A stretch of 64,000 nt of DNA, taken from NCBI RefSeq assembly GCF_001629735.1, contig NZ_CP015224.1, positions 4,402,001-4,466,000 of the forward strand, in the 5' to 3' direction. This DNA is from Lysinibacillus sphaericus. GTDB taxonomy: Bacteria > Bacillota > Bacilli > Bacillales_A > Planococcaceae. The notes below the pieces were generated by a model that saw nothing but the letters and a program-made list of their open reading frames with translations, made no database searches and was not told where the DNA came from. Shown piece after piece: positions 10,601 through 18,600 of this stretch; position 1 is the stretch's first letter, and each line of letters begins with the position of its first letter. The translations under genes were made by a program, and so were the position numbers.

Positions 10601-11180
10601 TGATGATAATGGTGATAAGAAAAATGCAATTGCTGATTTCACTAAAACAACAGCTACTAAAGTTGAAGCATCTGGAACTTTATCACTTGATGCAGCAAAA
10701 ACAAATTTAAACAATGAAATCACTAAAGCAAAAGATGCAAAAGCTACTGGAACAGAAGGCACAGCAGCAACTAACCAAATTGTTGGATCGAAAGATGCTC
10801 TACAAGTTGCTATTGATGTAGCAGAATTAGTTAAAAATGACACAGCTGCTACATTACAACAATTAACTGATGCAAAAACTGATTTAACTGCTGCTATTAC
10901 AGCCTACAATGCTGCTAAAGTTGAAGATATTTCATCGTTATTAGTTGCTCCAGATTTAGTATTAGGTACTACAGATAATGGTACTATTACAGGTTTTGTA
11001 GCTGGTACTGGTGAAACATTAAAAGTTACTTCAGACTCTGCAGCAAATGTTGAAGTTACTGATCCAACAGGTTTAGCTGTAACTGCTAAAGCTAAAGGTG
11101 AAGCTAACATCTTAGTGCAAGTGTTAAAAGGCGATAAAGTAATTAAAACTGGTACTGTAAAAGTTACTGTTTCTGAATAA
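7650..11180 (+). CDS. slpC: S-layer protein SlpC/SbpA type (125-kDa surface-layer protein)
   Basis: 1176 residues, the length of L. sphaericus SlpC. A signal peptide (1-30, ending PVASAA) is followed by three SLH domains (about 31-205) with the motifs SRAEAATIF, TRSEAAKIL and TRQDFAVVF that bind pyruvylated wall polymer. A long series of Ig-like repeats (about 210-1050) follows, several starting with the pattern TVTFSE/TVTLTFSE. A helical linker (about 1055-1100) leads to a Big_2-like C-terminal domain. GGGAGG precedes the ATG. Codon use and the strong leader suggest very high expression. A headless paralogue lies at 22650-24946. This protein forms the crystalline outer lattice of the cell. 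Confidence 0.97.
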   Translation: MAKQNKGRKFFAASATAALVASAIVPVASAAQLNDFNKISGYAKEAVQSLVDAGVIQGDANGNFNPLKTISRAEAATIFTNALELEAEGDVNFKDVKADAWYYDAIAATVENGIFEGVSATEFAPNKQLTRSEAAKILVDAFELEGEGDLSEFADASTVKPWAKSYLEIAVANGVIKGSEANGKTNLNPNAPITRQDFAVVFSRTIENVDATPKVDKIEVVDAKTLNVTLSDGTKETVTLEKALEPNKETEVTFKIKDVEYKAKVTYVVTTATAVKSVSATNLKEVVVEFDGTVDKETAEDAANYALKSGKTIKSVSLAADNKTATVTLTDKLNNNKADAISISNVKAGDKEINVKNVEFTAVDNKIPEVTEVKSLGTKAVKVTLSEPVENLSSTNFTLDGKAYFGNVVMGAGNKTVILTPYSSSALSVGDHKLTVSGAKDFAGFVSLNSTHEFKVVEDKEAPTVTEATATLETVTLTFSEDIDMDTVKASNVYWKSGDSKKEASEFERIADNKYKFVFKGSEKTLPTGKVDVYVEDIKDYSDNKIAKDTKVTVTPEIDQTRPEVRKVTALDEKTIKVTFSKTVDGESAIKTGNYTVKDKDDKVVSVDKVTVDSKDSKSVIIDLYSKVSVGENTITIKNVKDATKLNNTMLDYTGKFTRSDKEGPDYEHVINADAKAKKVVLKFDKKMDAASLADYSNYLVKINDTLQTLSEDVATLSVSNDATVVTITFAETIKGDDVVFASGKAISGSGKVNVNELQVMGVKDTSGNVHKKFNGSENKITLSSTSTPLKLAKIDKDYDAKYTAELVDRKTVKVKFSTVINSAAANAFTSESHKIDSIQVNGTSTVTVKFKDEINTNASDLDLKVNLSKLVDIAGNESTNNTPIAIKAGINLLDSVAPVVVGEPVVDKETITFTFSENLTSVSIGEVLSTDFTVTRVSDNKDLAIKDYSVAIANNNQVVITLSDNREVATAYKVTAKNAKLITDDNGDKKNAIADFTKTTATKVEASGTLSLDAAKTNLNNEITKAKDAKATGTEGTAATNQIVGSKDALQVAIDVAELVKNDTAATLQQLTDAKTDLTAAITAYNAAKVEDISSLLVAPDLVLGTTDNGTITGFVAGTGETLKVTSDSAANVEVTDPTGLAVTAKAKGEANILVQVLKGDKVIKTGTVKVTVSE

Positions 11181-11236
11181 AACTAAATGAAACGTTACTC
11201 TATAAACTGAATTATTCAGTGAATGGAGTGGAAATG

Positions 11237-11280
11237 AAAACCCCATGTCTTGCATTTAGCAGGAAACATGGGGTTTTCTT
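11237..11280 (+). terminator. Intrinsic terminator of slpC
   Basis: AAAACCCCATGT at 11237-11248 pairs with ACATGGGGTTTT at 11266-11277, giving a 12-bp perfect stem with a U-rich 3' side, 57 bases after the slpC stop. Confidence 0.9.
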
Positions 11281-11389
11281 TATAACTAAAACCTCCAATT
11301 TGTGGATTAATTCTTATTATTAGAAGATATTAATCTACAACAGCCTAATCCTTCTGTGTTTAATGCTTTGCTGAATCACACAAAAGGGA

Positions 11390-11820
11390 TGAAGTCAGGT
11401 GAAGTCGTACCCAGTGGTACCGGGGCGCGGTTCTTTAAAAGGTTTCTATGGTTAGGCAGACGAATCCATGTAGGCAGGGTAAGCGAGTGTACGGTGTGAA
11501 ATAAAGCATAGGAGCTCACTGTATATCCAGATGCAATGCTATAGTGGCGATCGATAAATTGACTGTTAAACCGGTCGTTCTTATTCCTGGATAGTGGAAA
11601 CCTAAGGAAATCAAAATAAGGGATGGAAGTAGTGGAACGTTTGAAGTCTTATTAGAAGAGGTGTGTCAGCACCAGTGAGGCTAATAAGATGGCAGCGGGT
11701 TTGTAGTAGTGTGGATCGCTAGCCGTTTGGACTTGTATGGTAACATATGAGGAGAGTAAAACTAGCAGGAGCGAAGAAACCCAGTCAGTGGTAGATCAAT
11801 AAGAAACTTATTTCCCTAAA
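11390..11820 (+). repeat. Repeated GC-richer non-coding element, copy 1 (structured RNA or intron remnant?)
   Basis: About 430 bases, clearly richer in G than the surroundings and without an open frame. The 3' 270 bases (about 11575-11820) recur at 25320-25565, including the shared GGGATGGAAGTAG, GAGGCTAATAAGATGGCAGC, GTAGTAGTGTGGAT and GAAGAAACCCAGTCAGTGG. Internal pairing is visible, for example GTCTTATTAG with CTAATAAGAT. It resembles the structured part of an ORF-less group II intron or another mobile-element RNA, but no conserved catalytic domain could be recognised. Both copies lie downstream of an S-layer gene, so it belonged to the duplicated block. Confidence 0.5.
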
Positions 11821-11847
11821 ATTTGTTTCTTTAAAAGTTAATTCAGA

Positions 11848-11876
11848 GACAATCATATTATATGATTGTCTCTATT
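11848..11876 (+). terminator. Hairpin after the repeated element (copy 1)
   Basis: AGAGACAATCATA pairs with TATGATTGTCTCT; the right-block counterpart is at about 25602-25635 and is followed by a T run. In this left copy the T tract is interrupted, so termination may be weaker. Confidence 0.6.
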
Positions 11877-11929
11877 TCATTTTGTATCTACTAAATGAAA
11901 GAAATAAGTATCATTAGGTAGGTTTAATA

Positions 11930-12130
11930 TGGAATTTTATAAAGAAAAAGAAATCTTTTGCTACAGTTGCCGTAAAAAAACTATATTTACTTATAGAGAT
12001 AATGCATAGAAAGAACGTGGTAGATAGTTATTATAGTGAATGTTCTGGTATTTGGTTTGAATGGCAAAATAGAGCTGTTGAGAGAGAGATGGAAAAGTGG
12101 ATTGACTATAATAAACATCTTATCAAATGA
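11930..12130 (+). pseudogene. Zinc-ribbon mini-protein, frameshifted left-block copy
   Basis: Homologous to the intact 66-codon gene at 25894-26094: same start MEFYKEKEIFCYSCRKK and same end YNKHLIK. A small indel near 11995 (around GATAATGCATAG) brings in a stop, and the second CxxC cysteine (C35) has become tyrosine (TATTATAGT in place of CATTGTAGT). This copy is inactive. Confidence 0.8.
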
Positions 12131-12460
12131 CTAAATGGTATTTTTGGTCGCTGAAAATTTACCTGATTCGTAAACAACTTGGGTCAACTCCAGCGAAAGC
12201 CACAAGCTATTTAGGGTTGTTAAATCGATCTATTCATCAATTTCATAAGTAATATTGCAGGGATTTTTTCATCGATACCTGGGATAAATTTGATAATACT
12301 ATATTCATCAATTTCTTTAGCGAGGACCTATTTCTTACTCTAACTTTGATAGATGCTCTTTGTATTGAAGAAGGATATTTATATACATATCAAGACCTAA
12401 AATATGACTCTGGTAAACAGTTTTTTCAAAAGGATTACGAGCTGCAGTGGCTTTTAACTG
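12127..12460 (+). pseudogene. Small ORF partner of the zinc-ribbon gene, interrupted left copy
   Basis: Starts MTKWYFWSLKIYLIRKQLG like the intact 76-codon gene at 26091. About 120 bases are inserted after the codons for SIHQFH (from about 12249), introducing an immediate stop, and homology resumes at about 12350 (IDALCIEEGYLY). The inserted piece matches nothing else I could see in the window. Confidence 0.75.
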
Positions 12461-12798
12461 TAAAGTTTTTTTATTTGGTCTGTAATAGATTACTCACTCA
12501 CTTGCTTTAAAATATCTTCTGATGAAGGGAACTCTGAAGAGTTAATAGTGAAAATTAGAATATAAATCTCCAAAGACCTCGATTATTCAGGAAATTCCTG
12601 TTCAAGGACTGCCTGAAATTGCAACTTAGTTTGAATCATTACGCCAGTTATATTTTCATGTTGTCTTGTAATCTTACGAAGATTTAATAACTGCACACCA
12701 CGTTTTTTATATGGCTCTAATTCCTCTTTATAGAACAATTCACAAAGAAGATAGGCATAATGAAGTGACCCCTAAAAGTTAGACACGGTTATTTTGAT

Positions 12799-13608
12799 TT
12801 AGGAAGCTTGGATAAAATGAGTTCGGTATTGCACCGGACTCATTTTTAATTTTGCCTTCATACGTTTCGTGTTGTAATAATTTATATAGTTTTTAAGTTC
12901 AAATTTAAACTGTTCGACACTTTCAAATTCTTTTAGGTAGAGGAATTCTGATTTCATGATACCGAAAAAATTCTCCATTACTGAGTTGTCGTAACAGTTT
13001 CCTTTACGGGACATACTTTGCACAACACCTCTTGATTCAAGGGCATGCCGAAACTGCTGCAATTGATAATGCCAGCCTTGATCAGAATGCATCAGTAGCT
13101 TATGTTTTTCTGGCAACCTCTCTAAAGCTTTTTCTAACATCTCAGAAACTAATGAATACGTTGGTCTAGGGCCGATTGTGTACGTAATAATTTCTCCGTT
13201 AAACAAGTCTAAAACAGGCGATAAATAAAGCTTCTCTCCGAATAACTTAAACTCTGTGATATCCGTTACCCACTTCTCATATGGAGCTTCTGCAGTAAAA
13301 TTGCGATCTAAAATATTCGGCGCGATTTTACCAACTGTACCTTTATAAGATTTATATTTTTTCATTCGAACTAAGCACTTTAAGCCTAGGGCTTTCATGA
13401 TGCGTTGCACTTTCTTATGATTAACTTTTTTCCCACGATTCGCTAGCTCATCTCGAATACGACGGTATCCATAGCGGCCTTCGTGTTCATTATAAATGGC
13501 TTGAACTTCAGCCTTTAACTCGGCATCTGGATCTGGTCGACTCATCTTCTTTACTAAATCGTAGTATGTGCTAAGTGGAATTTCTGCGAATGCCACAAGC
13601 GCCTTCAC
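12799..13608 (-). CDS. IS3-family transposase OrfB (DDE integrase)
   Basis: 269 residues from the annotated GTG. It has an HTH_21-like N-terminus (GRYGYRRIRDEL) and an rve integrase core with the DDE triad context: WVTDITEF, LMHSDQGWHYQ and ENFFGIMKSE. The reading frame stays open upstream into the end of OrfA (frame reading KDKVKVIFELRHKYS), in the -1 phase at an A-rich site near 13685. The active enzyme is therefore probably the OrfAB fusion made by -1 ribosomal frameshifting, as usual in IS3 elements. It cuts and joins the ends of the IS. Confidence 0.92.
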   Translation of the reverse strand: MKALVAFAEIPLSTYYDLVKKMSRPDPDAELKAEVQAIYNEHEGRYGYRRIRDELANRGKKVNHKKVQRIMKALGLKCLVRMKKYKSYKGTVGKIAPNILDRNFTAEAPYEKWVTDITEFKLFGEKLYLSPVLDLFNGEIITYTIGPRPTYSLVSEMLEKALERLPEKHKLLMHSDQGWHYQLQQFRHALESRGVVQSMSRKGNCYDNSVMENFFGIMKSEFLYLKEFESVEQFKFELKNYINYYNTKRMKAKLKMSPVQYRTHFIQAS

Positions 13609-13640
13609 CGAGTATTTATGCCTTAATTCAAAAATGACCT

Positions 13641-14150
13641 TTACTTTGTCTTTCGTGGTGATTTTTCCTTGGCTTGAACTAAGGCATTCAACTTTTTTAA
13701 ATACTCGTTTTCCATTTCAAGCTGCTTAATACGTGCTTGAAGTGCTTCCGTCGAGCCTTCTAGTACATTTTTAGGTTGTTTAGTCGATTCTTTTTTCATG
13801 GATGGACGCCCCTTTTTCTTAGAAAAGAGCGCATCCAATCCGCTTGTTCTCAGTTGAATACGCCACCTTCGAATCATTCCAGGTGAAGAAATTTTAAAGA
13901 TAACCGCGGCTTCGTTAGAGGAAACGCCATTTTCGTTCATATAGTTTAGTACGTCCATTTTAAACTGAGCTGTATAAGATGTATAGGATTTTTCAAAAGC
14001 AGATAAACCATGGTATTCAAATTGCTTAATCCAGTTATGCACAACAGATTCGTAAGTACTGATAGATTCTGCGATTTCTTTTATACTCTCTGATGAATTT
14101 TGATAGCGCATAACGGCATCGAGTTTTTGTTCATTTGTAAATTTCGTCAT
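13641..14150 (-). CDS. IS3-family OrfA (HTH DNA-binding subunit)
   Basis: About 169 residues from the ATG at 14150 (MTKFTNEQKLDAVMRYQ); an upstream start at 14189 lies within the terminal repeat and is unlikely. There are two helix-turn-helix units, the second with the motif SNEAAVIFKISSPGMIRRWR. A C-terminal leucine-zipper region (QARIKQLEMENEYLKKLNAL) allows dimerisation. It overlaps OrfB in the -1 frame. Recognises the IS ends. Confidence 0.9.
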   Translation of the reverse strand: MTKFTNEQKLDAVMRYQNSSESIKEIAESISTYESVVHNWIKQFEYHGLSAFEKSYTSYTAQFKMDVLNYMNENGVSSNEAAVIFKISSPGMIRRWRIQLRTSGLDALFSKKKGRPSMKKESTKQPKNVLEGSTEALQARIKQLEMENEYLKKLNALVQAKEKSPRKTK

Positions 14151-14452
14151 AAAAAAACTACACCTCCAATTGTTAGATGAGTCTAACAATTGGGGTGCAG
14201 TTCATAATGGCAACCGTTTTTACTTTTCTCAAACTCGATCCTCTTGCCTTTTATGAAATTAACCGATAAATGATAATCAATAAATATCCTCGTTCTTCTA
14301 AATGATGTATGACAGTAGCACCATAGTGTCCTAAAGCTAAATAGAAAAAGAATATCTTTTATACTTAAACAATTATCTGTGCTATATTTTTTATTTATTA
14401 AGCAAACAAAAGTGTTGAATTGAAATAAAGGATTTAAGGATATAGGTGATTA

Positions 14453-14895
14453 AATGGAATACTACAATTTAAAAGACGCTTCCGATAAATATATTGAAGT
14501 GGTAGCACAAGCTATGTCATTATATGGTTTGTTTTCGAGGAAGAAAAAATTAAGAACGCTAGAGTTTAAGAATTAGCTAGGGGATATATAATCATAGGCT
14601 CTTTATATGAAGAAATTAAAGAGTATGAATCTGCAGCATTTTACTTTAATAAAAGCTTCAGTTTAGCTAAAAACATTGCATTTCCTTATGAATCTAATTT
14701 TAAAAAATATTAAAAGCTTTTCTAAAAGCAGGTCGGAAAGATCTATATGATTATTGGCGTTCAGATTTTATAAAGCGAAGTCTTTACGATAAAAAATTTA
14801 ATTTAAATTTAAATAACGTAAAGACAGAGTTATTGCCACCTAACAAGGCCAATAATAGTATAGGTGACAGAAAATATACAATTGATTATACCTGA
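14453..14895 (+). pseudogene. Helical-repeat immunity-like gene, degenerate
   Basis: Begins MEYYNLKDASDKYIEVVAQA and continues after frameshifts with IIGSLYEEIKEYESAAFYFNK and YDYWRSDFIKRSLYDKK. The pattern matches the TPR-like protein at 43648-44109 (there IYIGLLYVDLKEYNKASEYL and RRIPFDKKF). A stop codon and at least two frameshifts are visible. Such small helical proteins often follow RHS tips as immunity genes; that role is an inference. Confidence 0.65.
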
Positions 14896-15678
14896 ATCAT
14901 TTATTTGCGATATTTACTTTGGAATTTTGGAATATTATCAACTTTGAAATAAAAGACAATCAACTATTGTAAAAAACGAAGTATAAATTTTCCTATATAG
15001 GGATATATAGGAAATATGCAAAAATAAAATGTATCAAACAAAATCAATTTAAACTATTTGAAAAATGTATTGTAAAACTAAACTGGGTGCTTCAGTCAAG
15101 TGTGAGCAATGTTTTTTAAGACACTGCTCCTTTTACATTTAAAAGTTCTGATAAGACTCTTTCCTTATCCTCTCGTAAGATGTTGTATACGCTGAACCAT
15201 ATTTAGAATATGAAAGTCCCCATAAAACACAGCTATATGCACGATTGTACGATCATTATAGAATATTAATGTATGATAAATGGATGTAAGTCATATAATC
15301 AAGCGGGAAAATTTCTGAATAGATTATTTTTGAAGATTCAACAAAGTTGGTAATCCTTTTTCTTATCAAGGTGCCAAATCCATAAGAGAGAAACGCTTTC
15401 AAAGGAGTAGTGAGAATATAAGACCACTAAGGAAATAATTTCCTTGATGGTCTTATATTACTGTGTTGTTCTTTTTTAGTAGGTATTTATTACTTGTATT
15501 ACTTAATGCGGTTCAAGTGAAAGAGACCATATTATTTGCAGAACATATCTTAGGTCTTTTCGATTTTTTATAACCAAAATGTGCTAGTGAAAATGAACAG
15601 TTTAGCACCATCCTACTAGTGCTTGTCTGGCTATAATAGATATTGTTTGAAAATTCACGAGAATTAGGAGGAAACAAA
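14896..15678. other. Non-coding gap before RHS copy 1
   Basis: No gene recognised. It holds an imperfect hairpin (GAGCAATGT / ACACTGCTC, about 15105-15131) and a better one at 15415-15459. From about 15280 the sequence is again homologous to the right block (26456 onward). The left block is therefore about 2.7 kb longer, between 12563 and 15280, through insertion here or deletion there. Confidence 0.6.
15415..15459 (+). terminator. Hairpin upstream of RHS copy 1
   Basis: AATATAAGACCA (15415-15426) pairs with TGGTCTTATATT (15448-15459), with a further inner stem GGAAAT/ATTTCC. Duplicated at 26593-26647. No strong U tract follows in the plus direction, so it may also act as an RNA-processing or attenuation structure. 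Confidence 0.5.
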
Positions 15679-18600
15679 TTGGTAAGGAAAATATTTATTC
15701 AAATGATTGTTTTGGCAATGTTCATTGCATTTATTCCTTTTGGGAATTTTGCAAGTAATGCAAGTGCTGCTGAAATACAGTCAGACAAAAATGAACAAAA
15801 AGGAAAAGGAAAAGGTAAAGAAAAAATTGAAGTGGTAGGGGAGCGTACGGAAACCTCTAAAACGTATAACAATTTAGACGGCACTTCAACAACAGAAATT
15901 TATGAGGCACCTATTCATTTTAAAGATGATAAAGGCAACTGGACAGATATTGATAACGAGCTTCAAAAACAAAAGAACAATGGCAAAGGTCAATATAAAA
16001 ATAAAGCCAATAGCTTTACTGTAACTTTTGATGAAAAAATTAAAGATGAAGCGAATAACGTACAAGTGTCGGAAGATCATTATAATCTAGATATTGGTCT
16101 AAAGGAAATTGAACAAAAAGGTGAAGTAATCCCTGCAAAAGAGGTAGTTGGGGTTGCTACAGATAATCAAATTCAGTATGAAAATGTATTTGAGAATATT
16201 TCAACTATATATTCTGTTGGAGAAAACTTCGTAAAAGAAGATATTATGATTAGCCAAAAACCTGAAAAGGGGTTACCGCAAACCTTTTCATATCAGCTAT
16301 CTCTTGAAAATTTATCCTATGAACAGATTAATAATCAAATTTTTTTGAAGGACGCTTCTACTGGTGAAATGAAGTATGTTATAGAAGCCCCATTTATGTA
16401 CGATGCCTATAAACCTGCAGGCTATCAATCTATTGATAGTGTTAATTCCATTCCAGAGGAAGCGAAGTCCTATGATATAACCCTCAAAACCCGTAAGGAA
16501 AACAATACATTATGGATTGATTTAATACCTGATGCAGCGTGGTTACAGGATAAAGAACGCCAATATCCAATTGTTATTGATCCTACAATTGTCCGTATCC
16601 AAGGAAATTCTAAAATGGAAGATACAACAATTCGCAAAAAGTTCCCAACGCAAACTGGAGGAAATGATACAGAGTTAGGTACAGGTACAGCCACAGACGG
16701 GAATATTGTTAGAAGTTTATTGAAGTTTGATGTAACACCTATTCCAGAAAAAAGCATTATTATGTCTGCGGATGTAAGTCTTTATCTATCTTCAACTAAT
16801 GATCCAACTCCTATTAATTTAAGTATGCATGCTATGAAACGTTCATGGGATGAAAATACTGCAACATGGAATAACTATTCAACAGCAGGAGGCTGGACAA
16901 CCGTTGGGGGAGATTATAATACCACGCCTCTTTCAACTGTTACAGGAGTCTCTTCAGTACCGAGTAATGTAGAAGAAGGTATTAAACGATGGTCTATTCC
17001 AACGAATATGGTGAGTGGATGGCTATATAATCCCGAATCGAATCTTGGTTTATTATTAAAAAGCACTTCAGAAAGTACCATGATTTACAAAAAGTTCATC
17101 AGTAGTGAAAGCACAACCAACCCACTCGCATATAAACCAAAACTTGTCGTTACTTATAAAACACCTAACCGTTTAGGTTTAGAAAATTATTGGGATTATT
17201 CCACACATGATATTTCAAATGGAACGAACTATGTAAATTTAGGCACAAATAATAATGTTGTTCAATACACAGATTTTAGTTTATTCAACTATGGAGGATT
17301 TGGTTTAGATTTTACTCGAACATATAATAGTAAGGATTTTGAAAAATCTCCATTTGGCTATGGTTGGAGTTTTACAGGTTCAGAGAAATTATTTTATAAT
17401 GATAAATATTTTAATGTCGAATATAAAGATGCAGATGGTACGGTCCATGCTTACTCATGGGATGGAGATAAGTATATTGCACCAGTAGGTAATTATGATA
17501 GTTTAGTTATGGTGGATAAGTACACTTTTAAACTGACTAGCAAAACTGGTATCACAACAACATTTAAAGTTAGAGAAAGCACTAGTGATACAGATATTGA
17601 AGTAGCCTATATTACAGAGCAAAAAGATTTAAATAACAATACGATAACTTATACGTATAATACATCAAATGAGCTTACTTCTATCACTACTAATTTAGGT
17701 ACAAAATTGCTGTTTACGTATACAAATGGGCTTATTACGAATGCAAAATACAATGATCAAGAAATAATCTATACGTATACAGATGGTAATTTAACACGAG
17801 CTTTGGTTAAGAAAGATGACACAACATCAACACCTACTTCGTTCTACTACACGACTAATGGACAGTTAACGAAAGTCATAGATAGTAGACAAAAAATCAT
17901 GCTTTATGGGTATGATAGCGAGCTGGATTTAGTTTCTGTAACAGAGCCATCTTTAGATGGACAAGTAGCTTCTACCACCGAATACTCTTTAGACCGAACA
18001 AACAATATTGTATCGGTTACTAGCCCAGAAGGTACAGTTACACGCTATGGTTTAAATAACAACTTTAGCGTAACGAAAATATTTGATCCTTCAGGTGATA
18101 CAACAACCTATACACTAGATGAGAATAGCTATAATGTTTTTTTACAAAAAATTGTCTATTTAGATGGTTCTACTTACACGAAAAATTTCAAGTATGATAC
18201 GAAAGGGAATATAATAAGCACTACTGATTCAAAAGGTGTGACAGAATCTTATACGTATGATCAATATAGTAATCTTTTAACGCAATCAGATGCTAATCAG
18301 CAAACAACTACAAACACTTATGAGAACGGTAATCTGAAGACCTCCACAACACCTAAAGGGGACACAACAACCTATACGTATAATGACCATGGGGATATGA
18401 CACAAGTAAAGTATCCTGATGGGAAAATAGAAACGTATAATACTAACTATGTTAATAATCAAAAAACAACTACTTATCGAGATAATCAATTAGATATAAC
18501 TACTATAACTACAACAGATTTTCACGGTAATATCCTTTCATATCAAGATGGTAATGGGGAAATCACGAGATATAGTTATAATTTGAAAAATGAATTAGTA

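Larger units (their letters stand above)
12761..14204 (-). mobile_element. Complete IS3-family (IS150-like) insertion sequence
   Basis: 1444 bp. Terminal inverted repeats: TGAAGTGACCCCTAAAAGTT at 12761 and, on the opposite strand from 14204, TGAACTGCACCCCAATTGTT; both continue to GTTAGAC. A 3-bp direct repeat TAA flanks the element (12758-12760 and 14205-14207). It encodes OrfA and OrfB on the minus strand and looks intact. Degenerate relatives lie at 32405, 37335, 44334, 45315 and 57480. It is inserted in an IS110 remnant within the left duplicated block. Confidence 0.92.
12575..14340 (-). pseudogene. IS110-family (DEDD) transposase fragment, split by an IS3 insertion
   Basis: Reading the minus strand, 14340-14205 gives LGHYGATVIHHLEERGY followed by a frame with KARGSSLRKVKT. 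After the IS3 element, 12757-12575 gives AYLLCELFYKEELEPYKKRG and NLRKITRQHENITGVM. These are consecutive parts of the N-terminal RuvC-like region of IS110-type transposases. The C-terminal serine domain and the N-terminal start are missing. The IS at 12761-14204 sits inside with a 3-bp target duplication, so it inserted after or during decay of this IS110 copy. Confidence 0.75.

Noticed and set aside
8144..11110. Several minus-strand open frames of 68-98 codons across slpC
   Set aside because: They are shadows of the strongly biased slpC coding strand, without ribosome sites, and the same shadows recur in the homologous cryptic gene.
11390..11820. Interpretation of the repeated element as a protein gene
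   Set aside because: All frames have several stops in both copies and the differences between copies do not follow codon positions.
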